A stretch of DNA of 36,985 nucleotides from Phycisphaerales bacterium. Lineage in GTDB: Bacteria > Planctomycetota > Phycisphaerae > Phycisphaerales > SM1A02. Under the pieces are notes generated by a model. That model was not told the DNA's origin. It did not search any database and saw only the letters and a program-made list of their open reading frames with translations. Made by a program: the position numbers and the translations under genes. How positions within the stretch are numbered: the stretch's first letter is position 1; each line of letters begins with the position of its first letter. Positions 1-9,763 of this stretch are shown here, in pieces. The DNA lies in assembly GCA_018883105.1 (NCBI GenBank), contig VEQS01000004.1, positions 1 to 36,985 on the forward strand, written 5' to 3'.

Positions 1-77
1 GCCGCGCCGGCGGCGCCGGCGAGGGCGGCGGCCGAGACGGCGGCGGCCACGGAGGTGCGCAGGGTGACGTTCTTCAT
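1..77 (-). CDS. N-terminus of a secreted protein (signal peptide only; truncated by window start)
   Basis: Reverse complement gives GGAAAGTCCAACAG-ATG and MKNVTLRTSVAAAVSAAALAGAAGA..., a typical signal peptide running off the window edge. Confidence 0.5.
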   Translation of the reverse strand, partial: MKNVTLRTSVAAAVSAAALAGAAGA

Positions 78-236
78 CTGTTGGACTTTCCGGGTGGAAG
101 GAGACTCAAGACCCAAGCGAGCTGCGGGATCGAACGCCGATCCGCCGCTGTCCACGCGTCCGCATTGCATCGGGGCTTCCTTCCGGAACGGTTTCCTGCG
201 CGAGAAGGGAGCGTTCGACTTTCATGAGCAAATCGT

Positions 237-1661
237 TCAGCGCTTGGCCTTCGAGGCCCGCTCCACCTGCTCGAGGTAGCGCGCGACGTCCTCGCGCGGC
301 CGCACGGCCTGCGCGTCGCGCAGGAGCGGCAGCGCGTCGGAGAAGCGCTCCTGCGAGACGTAAACCTGCGCGATGCGGACCTTTGCGTTTGCCGCGAAGG
401 CGTCGATGCGCGCCGCACGCTCGTAGAAGAGGATCGCCTCGTCGGGACGTCCGCCGCGCTGGTGGTGCTGGCCCAGGAGCATCAGCGCCTCGCCGTCGAG
501 CGGGTCGAGCTCGATGACCTCCTCCAGGATCCTCACCGCCGCGCCGTCGGTGGCCCCGCCGGCCATCGCCAGGCGCGCCTGCAGCTTCAGGACGCGGCGC
601 TTGTCGCCGTCGGGGAGCGTGTCGCCCCACTGCTCGCGCACGTCCTGCAGCAGCTCGGCGGCCTGCGCGGACCCGCCGCGCGAGGCGAGCATCTCGGCGG
701 CACGGATCGAGCGGCCCGGGGACTGGCCCGGGTCCTTCGCGACGGCACGCGCGTAGGCGCTCGCCGCGCGGTCGGGCAGCGACTCCGCGACGTAGATGTC
801 GCCGAGGGTGAAGAGGCTGTCGACGGTCGACTTGCCGATCCCGTCGAGCGCCTCGAGGTTCACCGCGGCCTTCATCGGCTCCTTGAGCCCGAGGTAGGTG
901 TGCGCCTGCAGCAGCCAGAAGTCCGCCTTGTCGGGGAACGCGGTGATCAGGACGTCGAGCAGGCTCGCCGCGTCCTCGTACTTGCCCTGCTTGAACACCG
1001 AGCGGGTGAGGCCGAGGCGCCACTCGACGTTCTCCGGCTGCAGGAGGAGCGCGTTGCGGTACGCGGCCTCGGCCGGCTGGTAGTCCTGGCGCGAGGAGTG
1101 GCAGAAGCCGAGCAGGCCGTAGGAGTACGCGTCCGCCCCGCCGAGCTCGATCATCCGGTTGAACGCGGCGATCGCGTCCTCGAGCATGTTCTTGCGCACG
1201 CAGATCAGGCCGATGCTGCGGTAGGCGCGCCGGAAGCTGGGGAACTTCGCCACCGCGTCCCGGTAGCGCGCGAGCGCGTCGTCGAGCTTCTCCTGCTGGA
1301 ACAGGATTCCGCCGAGGGTCAGGTCGAGGACGGCCGAGGCGTCCGGGCGCACCGACTCGCGCAGCAGCCGCTCGGCCGCCGGCAGCTCGTCGGGCATCAG
1401 CTGGCGCACGAGCTCCAGCAGCGCCAAGTCGTCCGGCGTCACCCGCGGCTCGACCTCGGGGTTGATCCCGTAGCCGCCGATGAAGGAACGGCGGAATCCC
1501 GGGTCGTCCCAGATGGCCGCGAGGTCCGGCGGCGCCACCTGGGTGGACGGCCGCGGCATCAGCTCGTCGGACACGTCGGCGGCGGCGCGGGGCCCGGCCG
1601 CGGCGATGGCCGCGGCGGCAAGCAGGACGGCGGTCGGGACTCGGAGGGTGCTGGGTCTCAC
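237..1661 (-). CDS. TPR-repeat periplasmic protein, last gene of the TonB operon
   Basis: ORF 237..1751; likely GTG start at 1661 giving VRPSTLRVPTAVLLAAAAIAAAGPRAAA signal peptide; multiple TPR-like repeats (e.g. ALARYRDAVAKFPSFRRAYRSIGLICVRKNMLEDAIAAFNRMIELGG). Starts 2 nt after tonB stop. Confidence 0.8.
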   Translation of the reverse strand: MRPSTLRVPTAVLLAAAAIAAAGPRAAADVSDELMPRPSTQVAPPDLAAIWDDPGFRRSFIGGYGINPEVEPRVTPDDLALLELVRQLMPDELPAAERLLRESVRPDASAVLDLTLGGILFQQEKLDDALARYRDAVAKFPSFRRAYRSIGLICVRKNMLEDAIAAFNRMIELGGADAYSYGLLGFCHSSRQDYQPAEAAYRNALLLQPENVEWRLGLTRSVFKQGKYEDAASLLDVLITAFPDKADFWLLQAHTYLGLKEPMKAAVNLEALDGIGKSTVDSLFTLGDIYVAESLPDRAASAYARAVAKDPGQSPGRSIRAAEMLASRGGSAQAAELLQDVREQWGDTLPDGDKRRVLKLQARLAMAGGATDGAAVRILEEVIELDPLDGEALMLLGQHHQRGGRPDEAILFYERAARIDAFAANAKVRIAQVYVSQERFSDALPLLRDAQAVRPREDVARYLEQVERASKAKR

Positions 1662-1663
1662 GG

Positions 1664-2407
1664 CTACCTCGCGGGCGGCTGGAATCGGATGGGAACGCGC
1701 ATGCGGCAGCTGACGCGCTGGCCGCCCTTGACCGCGGGCTCGAAGCGCCACTGCCGGACGGACTCGAGCGCGGGCGCCTCGAACTCGGGGTGCGAGGACT
1801 TCTCGACGCGCGGGTTCGCCACGCGCCCGGTCTCGTCGACTATGAAGATCAGGGTGACGATCCCCTCGACGCGCGCGGCTCGCATCGCCTGGGGATAGCC
1901 CGCCGCCACCTGGTGGACGGCGCGCGGGCGCTGGTCGATCTCGGACATGCTGAAGGCGCCCTGGAACTCGTCCTTCTCCTCGCCGCCGCCGCGGCCCGTC
2001 GCGCCGATGCGGCCGCCGCCCTGGAGCGACGCCGCGCCGCCGCCGAAGTCCATGCCGCCCGAGGCACCTGCCCCGCCGTTGAGCGCCGCCTCGAGCGCGC
2101 TCAGGCTGGCCGCGTCGAGCGCGGGGCCGTCGTCTGCGCCGGCCACGGGCGCCTCGGACGGCGCCATCTCCTGGTTGGCGTCCGGCGGCGGTTCCTCCTT
2201 GGTCTCGATCGGCTCCTCGGGCTTGCGCTCCTCGGGCTGCTTCTCCTCCGCGTCCTTCTCCACGTCCTCGGCCACCAGCTCGACGTCGCGCTTGCTCGAC
2301 GCGCTGGCCTCGCCGTGCATGAAGAAGATCCCGCCGAAGAGCAGCAGCAGCGCGTGCACGAACACGGCGGCGAAGGCGCAGAGGATGACCTTCAGGACGC
2401 CCTTCAC
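1664..2407 (-). CDS. tonB: TonB family protein (energy transducer)
   Basis: N-terminal TM helix, acidic/proline-rich linker (EEKQPEERKPEEPIETKEEPPPD), C-terminal TonB domain (YPQAMRAARVEGIVTLIFIVDETGRVANPRVEKSSHPEFEAPALESVRQWRFEPAVKGGQRVSCRMRVPIRF). Confidence 0.88.
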   Translation of the reverse strand: MKGVLKVILCAFAAVFVHALLLLFGGIFFMHGEASASSKRDVELVAEDVEKDAEEKQPEERKPEEPIETKEEPPPDANQEMAPSEAPVAGADDGPALDAASLSALEAALNGGAGASGGMDFGGGAASLQGGGRIGATGRGGGEEKDEFQGAFSMSEIDQRPRAVHQVAAGYPQAMRAARVEGIVTLIFIVDETGRVANPRVEKSSHPEFEAPALESVRQWRFEPAVKGGQRVSCRMRVPIRFQPPAR

Positions 2408-2826
2408 TTCTTGTCCGTGTTGATGCCCACCTTGGCGATCCCGGTCTTGCGCACCTCGTCGAGCACGGTGACCACGTACTTGAAGTCCGCGGCGCCGTCG
2501 CTGTTGATGATGACCTTCGGGTCCTTCGAGGACATCTTGTAGGTCTGCAGCCGCATCGGCAGCTGGGTGGCCAGGATCTTGTCCTTGTTGAAGAACAGCT
2601 CGCCCTTGTCGTTGACGCTCAGGGTGACGGCCTTCTCCATCTCCGACTGGTCGCCGAGCGACTGCGCCGTCGACGCGCCGGGCAGCGCGACGTTCACGCC
2701 CTGGTTCTTCGACATGCTCAGCGACACCATGATGAAGGTCGCCAGCAGGAAGAAGATGATGTCGATCAGCGGGATGATCTCGATGCGGGCCCCCTTCTTG
2801 CCGCGCCGTCCGCCTCCGCCGGCCAC
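2404..2826 (-). CDS. exbD: ExbD/TolR family biopolymer transport protein
   Basis: KGARIEIIPLIDIIFFLLATFIMVSLSM, the ExbD N-terminal TM with conserved Asp; 4-bp overlap with tonB. Confidence 0.9.
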   Translation of the reverse strand: MAGGGGRRGKKGARIEIIPLIDIIFFLLATFIMVSLSMSKNQGVNVALPGASTAQSLGDQSEMEKAVTLSVNDKGELFFNKDKILATQLPMRLQTYKMSSKDPKVIINSDGAADFKYVVTVLDEVRKTGIAKVGINTDKK

Positions 2827-2827
2827 G

Positions 2828-4312
2828 TCAGGACCCTCCCGCCGCGGCGACCGCCGGCACGGCCACGGGCGTCGGATCCGCCGCGGGCACGCGCGTTGCG
2901 GACGCGCGGCCCTCGACCAGGAGCTTCAGCTGCTCGCCCGCCGCCAGAAGCTCGGTCTCGATGCCCTCGATGCGGTTGTTCAGGTAGTTGAAGGGGATCA
3001 GGCACACGATGGCGATCACCAGGCCGAACGCGGTGGCGATGAGCGCCTCGGCGATGCCGCCCGTGATCGCGCCCGGCGAGCTCAGGTCGCCGCCGATGAC
3101 GGCGAACGAGCCCATCATGCCCGTCACCGTGCCCAGGAGGCCCAGGAGCGGCGCCAGCGTGATGACCGTGTCCAGCACCGCGATGCCGCGGCGGTAGCGC
3201 TTGACGGCGCGCGTCTCGGCGTACGTGAGGGCATGCGAGAGCGACTGGTCGCGGTGCTCGAGCGCGAAGCCCATGGTGGTGACCACCGCGTCCTTCGACT
3301 GCCTGGAGATCTCGATCGCGCCGTCGATGTTCCCCTTGGACACCTCGGTGAAGAAGCGCATCACCGTCTTCGGGCTGCGCCGGCTCTGGTCGATCACCAG
3401 GAACAGCACGCGCTCGATCACGACCGCGAGCGCCACGATCGACGCCAGCAGCATGGGCCACATGATCGGGCCGCCCTTGATGAAGATGTGGACCAGGTTG
3501 GTCTTCTGGACCAGCGCCTTCAGCGCGCCGCCGCGGGAAGGGTCGAGCGGCAGCGTGCCCTCGCCCGAATCGACGAGGTCGCCGATCGCGGCCTCCATCG
3601 ACCCCTCGAGCGGGCGCACCAGCGGGTTGGCCGACCCGACCTGCGGCACCGCCACGCCGCCCACGCCGCCCTCCGAGCGGAAGAGCGACACGGGGCCGAT
3701 CATCGCGAACTGCCCCTTCATCACGGAGCCGAGCGTGTCCACGCCGACGCCCGCGAAGCGGTTGCCGCCCACCATGTCGAAGAGGCGCTTCAGCGTCAGG
3801 CTGACGAACGCGGTCTGCCGCGAGGTGCGCTCCGTGGGGGTGAGCGTCTTGTTCTCGACGGCCTGCTTGGCCGTCTCGATCTGGTCGCCGAGGACCTGCA
3901 GCTCGCCCGTGCCGATCTTCGTCTCGAAGGTGCGCACGTACTCGTCGAGCAGGTTCTGGACGTAGGTGAGCTCGTCCTGGCGGCCCTTGATTCGCGCCTG
4001 GATGGTGGCGATCTCCAGCGCACCGGCGTCGACGAGGCGCTGCACGCGGTCGCTGTCGCGCCGCAGCTGCACCACCGACTCCTCCAGCTCGGTGAGCTTC
4101 TGCGCCATCGGGAGCTTCTCCTCGGCGATGCGCGCGCGCATCCCGTTCAGCTCGGTGACGCTCTTGGCGAGCTCCGCGTCGGCGTTGCGCGAGGCGCGGC
4201 CCATGACGCCGGGACCGGCGTCCCCGGGCTTGGCGTCCTGCATGGCCGACGCGCACGGGACGGCCGCGAGGATCGCGGCCACGGTGAGGGCGATGGCGAG
4301 TCGGGGGTTCAT
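2828..4312 (-). CDS. MotA/TolQ/ExbB proton-channel family protein with long periplasmic coiled-coil N-terminal extension (TtpC-like)
   Basis: C-terminal part of ORF 2828..5170; start MNPRLAIALTVAAILAAVPCASA overlaps upstream stop (ATGA). ExbB core: AVKRYRRGIAVLDTVITLAPLLGLLGTVTGMMGSFAVIGG...AEALIATAFGLVIAIVCLIPFNYL. Confidence 0.88.
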   Translation of the reverse strand: MNPRLAIALTVAAILAAVPCASAMQDAKPGDAGPGVMGRASRNADAELAKSVTELNGMRARIAEEKLPMAQKLTELEESVVQLRRDSDRVQRLVDAGALEIATIQARIKGRQDELTYVQNLLDEYVRTFETKIGTGELQVLGDQIETAKQAVENKTLTPTERTSRQTAFVSLTLKRLFDMVGGNRFAGVGVDTLGSVMKGQFAMIGPVSLFRSEGGVGGVAVPQVGSANPLVRPLEGSMEAAIGDLVDSGEGTLPLDPSRGGALKALVQKTNLVHIFIKGGPIMWPMLLASIVALAVVIERVLFLVIDQSRRSPKTVMRFFTEVSKGNIDGAIEISRQSKDAVVTTMGFALEHRDQSLSHALTYAETRAVKRYRRGIAVLDTVITLAPLLGLLGTVTGMMGSFAVIGGDLSSPGAITGGIAEALIATAFGLVIAIVCLIPFNYLNNRIEGIETELLAAGEQLKLLVEGRASATRVPAADPTPVAVPAVAAAGGS

Positions 4313-5142
4313 CGGATCTTGATGGGAAGCGGGACGAAGGTGGGGACGTGCTTGCCCTCGATCACCTCGAGCGCGAGCAGGATCTGGTCGGCGGCGCCGG
4401 GGGCGGGCTCCCACTTCCAGCCGTCCTCGGTGGGGCGGCCGATGCCGGCCTCGCCCTTGGGGCTCAGGAAGTAGGCCTGCGCGAGGCCCAGGTAGATCAC
4501 CTGCACCTCGCTCGACGAGCCGTCGGCGAGGGTGCGGATCTCGTAGGCGACCGAGATCTCGGAGTTGGCCTTGTTGACCTCGTTCAGGATGCCCAGCACG
4601 TTCTGGAAGCGCTCGGCGGGCGTCACGCGCGTGGCGGCCGGGTCCGCGGGGATGCGCTCGACGAGCGGGGCGATGCGGCCCTTCACCGGGTCCGGAAGCT
4701 GCTTCACGAGCGAGCGGATCTGCTCCTCCATCACCGTGGCGGCGGTCGCCAGCTGCTCTCCGAGCGTCTTCAGCTCGGCGTCCTGGGCCAGCAGCTCGTC
4801 GCGCTTGCGGTCCGACTGCGCGACGGCCTCCTCGGACTGGCGGATGCGCTCCTTGAGGACGCCGACCTCCTTGCCCACGAGGTCGATGCGGCCCTGCAGG
4901 ATCTCCTTGCCCTGCTGCCAGTCGTTGCGCTCCTTGGCGATGATCTGCTGCGTCTCGATCCACTTCGCGAGGGTGAGGCGCGTCTCCTCGAGCGTGGGCT
5001 GGCGCGCCGCATCGGCGGCGTCGGCGGGCGGGGCGCCCTGCGGCGCACCGATCGAGAGCGCCGCAAGCGCCGGAGCGAGCACGCCGGCCGCGGCGGCGCG
5101 GGCGGGCACGCGGACGCGGAACACGTTCAGGATTCGTTGCAT
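4309..5142 (-). CDS. DUF3450-family periplasmic coiled-coil protein
   Basis: ORF 4309..5172, likely start MQRILNVFRVRV (5142); DUF3450-like architecture (WIETQQIIAKERNDWQQGKEILQGRIDLVGKEVGVLKERI...DGWKWEPAPGAADQILLALEVIEG). Confidence 0.75.
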   Translation of the reverse strand: MQRILNVFRVRVPARAAAAGVLAPALAALSIGAPQGAPPADAADAARQPTLEETRLTLAKWIETQQIIAKERNDWQQGKEILQGRIDLVGKEVGVLKERIRQSEEAVAQSDRKRDELLAQDAELKTLGEQLATAATVMEEQIRSLVKQLPDPVKGRIAPLVERIPADPAATRVTPAERFQNVLGILNEVNKANSEISVAYEIRTLADGSSSEVQVIYLGLAQAYFLSPKGEAGIGRPTEDGWKWEPAPGAADQILLALEVIEGKHVPTFVPLPIKIR

Positions 5143-6742
5143 GGCGAGGCGCAAGGTAGGAACGCCCCACAAGCGAATTGCTCGGAACGCGTTCAGATCG
5201 CGTTAGTCCCGCGGACGGGCGCCCGGCCGCACGACCCCAACCGAACGCTCACACGGCCCTCATACGATCCCGCGCCCATGCGCCACGCCGCCCGTGCTGC
5301 TGCCCTGCTGCTTGCGTTTCCCGTTGTCGCCGGCTGCAAGTCGACGGCGCCGATCGCCGCGCCGCCGCCCGACGTGATGCAGGTGTCGTCGGCCGTCACG
5401 GTGGTGTTCGAGCGACCCGACGCTCGCTCGAGGATGCTGGCGCGCCTTCCCGAGGGCGCGAGCGTCCGGGTGGTGGAACGCGGCGCGACCGTGCGCATTC
5501 CCGCCGGCGCGATGATGAACGAGGCGTTCCCCGGCGAGGAAATCCCCGCCTGGGTCCGCGTCGAGGCCGGACGCACCTCGGGCTGGGTGCCGGCCCGCTC
5601 GCTGATCGACCCCGTGCTGCGCGCGCAGGGTGGCGATGCGCTGGCCCTCGAGCGCCGCGCGGCGCTCGCCACGGGCGAGGCCCCGAAGCCCGGTTCGGTG
5701 CGCGCCATCGACGGTGCGCCCGCGCTCGACGCCTCCGACGAGGCGGCCGCGGACGCGGTGATCGCGCTGGCCGCCGTGCCGCCGCGATTCGTCCGCCCGT
5801 CGGGCGACCCGTTCGCGGGCCCGGTGCGCGACGCCACGCTCGCGGCCGCAACCCCCCCCGCACTGGAGACGCTCGACCCGGGACTTGCCGCGCGCGTGGC
5901 CGAGGCGCGCACCGAGGCCGCCGACATCATCGCGCCCGAGTTCAACGGCAAGGGCCCCGGGCACCTCTGGGGCGCGCTGACGATCGGCGTCGGCGACGCG
6001 GCCGGCGTCACCATGGCGGTCGACGCGCTGGTCGAGGAGGCGACGCGCCCGCGGCCGTTCACCCCGGCCGACGAGCGGGTGCTCGGGCGCGCGTGCCTGG
6101 CCGCGTGCCTGCATGGCCTCGTGCCGCTGCCGCCCGAGGATGCGCGCGCGGCGTACGTCTCGTGGGTCGGAAACCGCGTCGCCGCGGCGTCGACCGTGCC
6201 CTTCCCGTCGATCGGGCTCGCCTTCGTCGTGGTCGAGGGCGACGCACCCGCGCAGGCAATCGGCATCCCCGGCGGGCCCGTCGTCGTCTCGGCCGGCCAG
6301 CTGCGCACGCTGCGCAACGAGCACGAGCTCGCCGTCGTCCTTGCACGCGCCGTGGCGCGCATCGAGGCCCGCCACGGCCGGCGCGCGGCGCTCGCCGCCG
6401 GCGGCGACCGCTTCAACCCGATGCTCCAGGTGCTGCACCTCGACGCCGCGCAGGCGCTCGATGCGGCGATCCTCGCCGCGCTGTCCGAGGTGCCCGAGGA
6501 CCTCCTCGCCGACGCGACGGCCCGGGCACGCGCGCGGCTGCTCGCCTTCGCGAACGAGGGCTACGTGAACGTGGTGCGCGCGGCGCTCGACTCGGCACGC
6601 ACGCCGTCCGAGGAGGATGTCGCCGCCGCCGATGCGCGTGCGCGGGAACTGGTCGCGGCCGCGGGATGGAATCCGCGCGCGTTCGACGCCGCGGTGCCCG
6701 GCGCGCCGGGTGGGCGATGGAGCCGCCTGCAGGCGCTCCTGG

Positions 6743-7735
<993 letters not shown>

Positions 7736-7817
7736 GGGACCGTGAGTCTACGCCCGGCCCCGTCTCGCCCGGCCCTGCCGCTTGACCCCAGGCCCCGCGA
7801 CGGCGAGGATCCCGCCC

Positions 7818-8939
7818 ATGGAACGGACGCGGCTTGTCCTCGGCGCGATGACGGGCACCAGCATCGACGGCATCGACCTCGCGCTCGTGCGGATCGCGGG
7901 CGCGGGGCTTGCAATCCGCGCCGAGACGGTCGCCACGCGGTCCGCGGGCCTGGGGGACCTGGCGCCCCGTCTGCGTGCCGCGGCCACGCAGGTGCCGATG
8001 CCGGCCGGAGACTTCGCGCGCCTGGCACTCGAGCTCGGCGAGCTGCACGCACGCGAAGGACGCGCCCTGCTCGACGCGGCCGGCGTCGCGCGCATCGACC
8101 TCGCGGCCATCCACGGGCAGACGGTCTTCCACCAGCCGCCCGCGAGCTGGCAGCTCATCAACCCGCACCCGGTCGCACGCGCGCTCGGGTGCGCCGTCGC
8201 CTTCGACCTGCGCGGCACCGACCTCGCGCACGGCGGCGAGGGCGCGCCGCTCACGCCGCTCGCCGACTGGGTGCTCTTCCGCGCCGCACACGCGCGGGCC
8301 GTGGTCAACCTCGGCGGCTTCGCCAATGCCACCGTGCTGCCGCCGCGCGGCTCCGACGCCGGGGCCGACGTCGCGCGCGTCCGCGGCGCCGACCTATGCG
8401 CGTGCAACCAGCTCCTGGACCACGCGGCGCGCCGCGCGCTGGGCCGCGACTTCGACGCCGACGGCGCGGCGGCCGCGCTCGGCACGCCCGACGCGTCGAC
8501 CGTCGATGCGCTGCGCACGGCCCTTGCCCCGGGCAGCCGGCCGCGCAGCCTGGGGACCGGCGACGAGCGATTCTCGATCGTCGACCGCGCGGCCGCGGAC
8601 CTCGCGCCCAATGACCTGCTGGCAAGCGTCGCCGCCGCAGTCGGCGCGTCGATCGGGGCGGCGATCGACGCGAGCGGGGCCACCGACGCGGTGCTCGCGG
8701 GCGGCGGCACGCGGCACCAGCCCCTGGTGGCGGCCATCGCGCGGGCGGCGGCGGTCCCCGTCGCGATGTCCGATGCCGCGGGCATCCCCGCCTCGCACCG
8801 CGAGGCCATCGGCTGGGCGGTCCTCGGGGCGCTGGCGCAGGACGGGGTTCCGCCGTCGCTTGCCGCGGTCACCGGCCGCGCGGGGCATCCGGAAATCCAC
8901 GCCGGGGCATGGATTTGCGCGGGAAACATGCGGGACTGA
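7818..8939 (+). CDS. anmK: Anhydro-N-acetylmuramic acid kinase
   Basis: LVLGAMTGTSIDGIDLAL, AIHGQTVFH, VVNLGGFANATVLP, DLCACNQLLD, LAGGGTRHQPLVAAI motifs of AnmK. Confidence 0.88.
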   Translation: MERTRLVLGAMTGTSIDGIDLALVRIAGAGLAIRAETVATRSAGLGDLAPRLRAAATQVPMPAGDFARLALELGELHAREGRALLDAAGVARIDLAAIHGQTVFHQPPASWQLINPHPVARALGCAVAFDLRGTDLAHGGEGAPLTPLADWVLFRAAHARAVVNLGGFANATVLPPRGSDAGADVARVRGADLCACNQLLDHAARRALGRDFDADGAAAALGTPDASTVDALRTALAPGSRPRSLGTGDERFSIVDRAAADLAPNDLLASVAAAVGASIGAAIDASGATDAVLAGGGTRHQPLVAAIARAAAVPVAMSDAAGIPASHREAIGWAVLGALAQDGVPPSLAAVTGRAGHPEIHAGAWICAGNMRD

Positions 8940-9039
8940 CGATCCTTGAACCCAACCTTTACGATCGCAGGCGACACTGCATGGGAGTTCGGGCCACGGC
9001 CGGCCCGGGCAGGACCGCTTCCGCGACCGAGATCAGACG

Positions 9040-9753
9040 ATGGCAACCACCCGAGTCCTCATCGTCGAGGACGAGCCAGACATCGCCGAGCTCGTGAAGT
9101 TCCACTGCGAACGCGAGGGCCTCGACGCCCAGACCGTCCCGTCGGGGCGCCTGGCGCTCGACATGGTGCGGAAGGACCCGCCTGAGCTCGTCATCCTGGA
9201 CCTGATGCTGCCGGACGTCGGTGGCCTGGACGTGTGCCGCCGCATGAAGCAGTGGCCCGAGACCAAGGACGTCAGCGTCGTGATGGTGACGGCCAAGGGC
9301 GAGGAATCCGACGTGGTGGCAGGCCTTGAGATCGGCGCCGACGACTACGTCGTGAAGCCCTTCAGCCCGAAGATCCTGATGGCCCGCGTCAAGGCCGTGC
9401 TGCGCCGCGCGGTCGAGCTGCCCCCGCAGGAAGGCTCCGACCGCTACTCGCGCCTGGAGGGCGCGCTGGTGGTGGACAACGACCGCCACGTCGTCATCGT
9501 GCACGGCAAGCAGGTCGACCTGACCGTCACGGAGTACGGCATCCTCAACCACCTCGCGCAGCGGCCGGGGTTCGTGCGCACGCGCGACCAGATCATCGCC
9601 GCCGTGCACGGGCGCAACGTGGTCCTCTCCAGCCGCACCATCGACGTGCACGTGACCGCGCTGCGCAAGAAGCTCGGCGACCTCGCCGGCTGCGTGGAGA
9701 CCGTGCGCGGCATCGGCTACCGCTTTGCCGAGAGCCTGGTGGCGGCGGAGTAG
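9040..9753 (+). CDS. phoB: OmpR/PhoB-family response regulator
   Basis: Receiver domain (VLIVEDEPDIAELVKFHCEREG, VILDLMLPDVGGLDVCR) plus winged helix; directly upstream of phoR and pst genes. Confidence 0.88.
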   Translation: MATTRVLIVEDEPDIAELVKFHCEREGLDAQTVPSGRLALDMVRKDPPELVILDLMLPDVGGLDVCRRMKQWPETKDVSVVMVTAKGEESDVVAGLEIGADDYVVKPFSPKILMARVKAVLRRAVELPPQEGSDRYSRLEGALVVDNDRHVVIVHGKQVDLTVTEYGILNHLAQRPGFVRTRDQIIAAVHGRNVVLSSRTIDVHVTALRKKLGDLAGCVETVRGIGYRFAESLVAAE

Positions 9754-9763
9754 CCTGCCCACG

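Noticed and set aside
2567-4474. 635-aa plus-strand ORF antisense to exbD/exbB
   Set aside because: Biased H/R/D/L composition with no domain motifs; mirror of the ExbB/ExbD coding strand.
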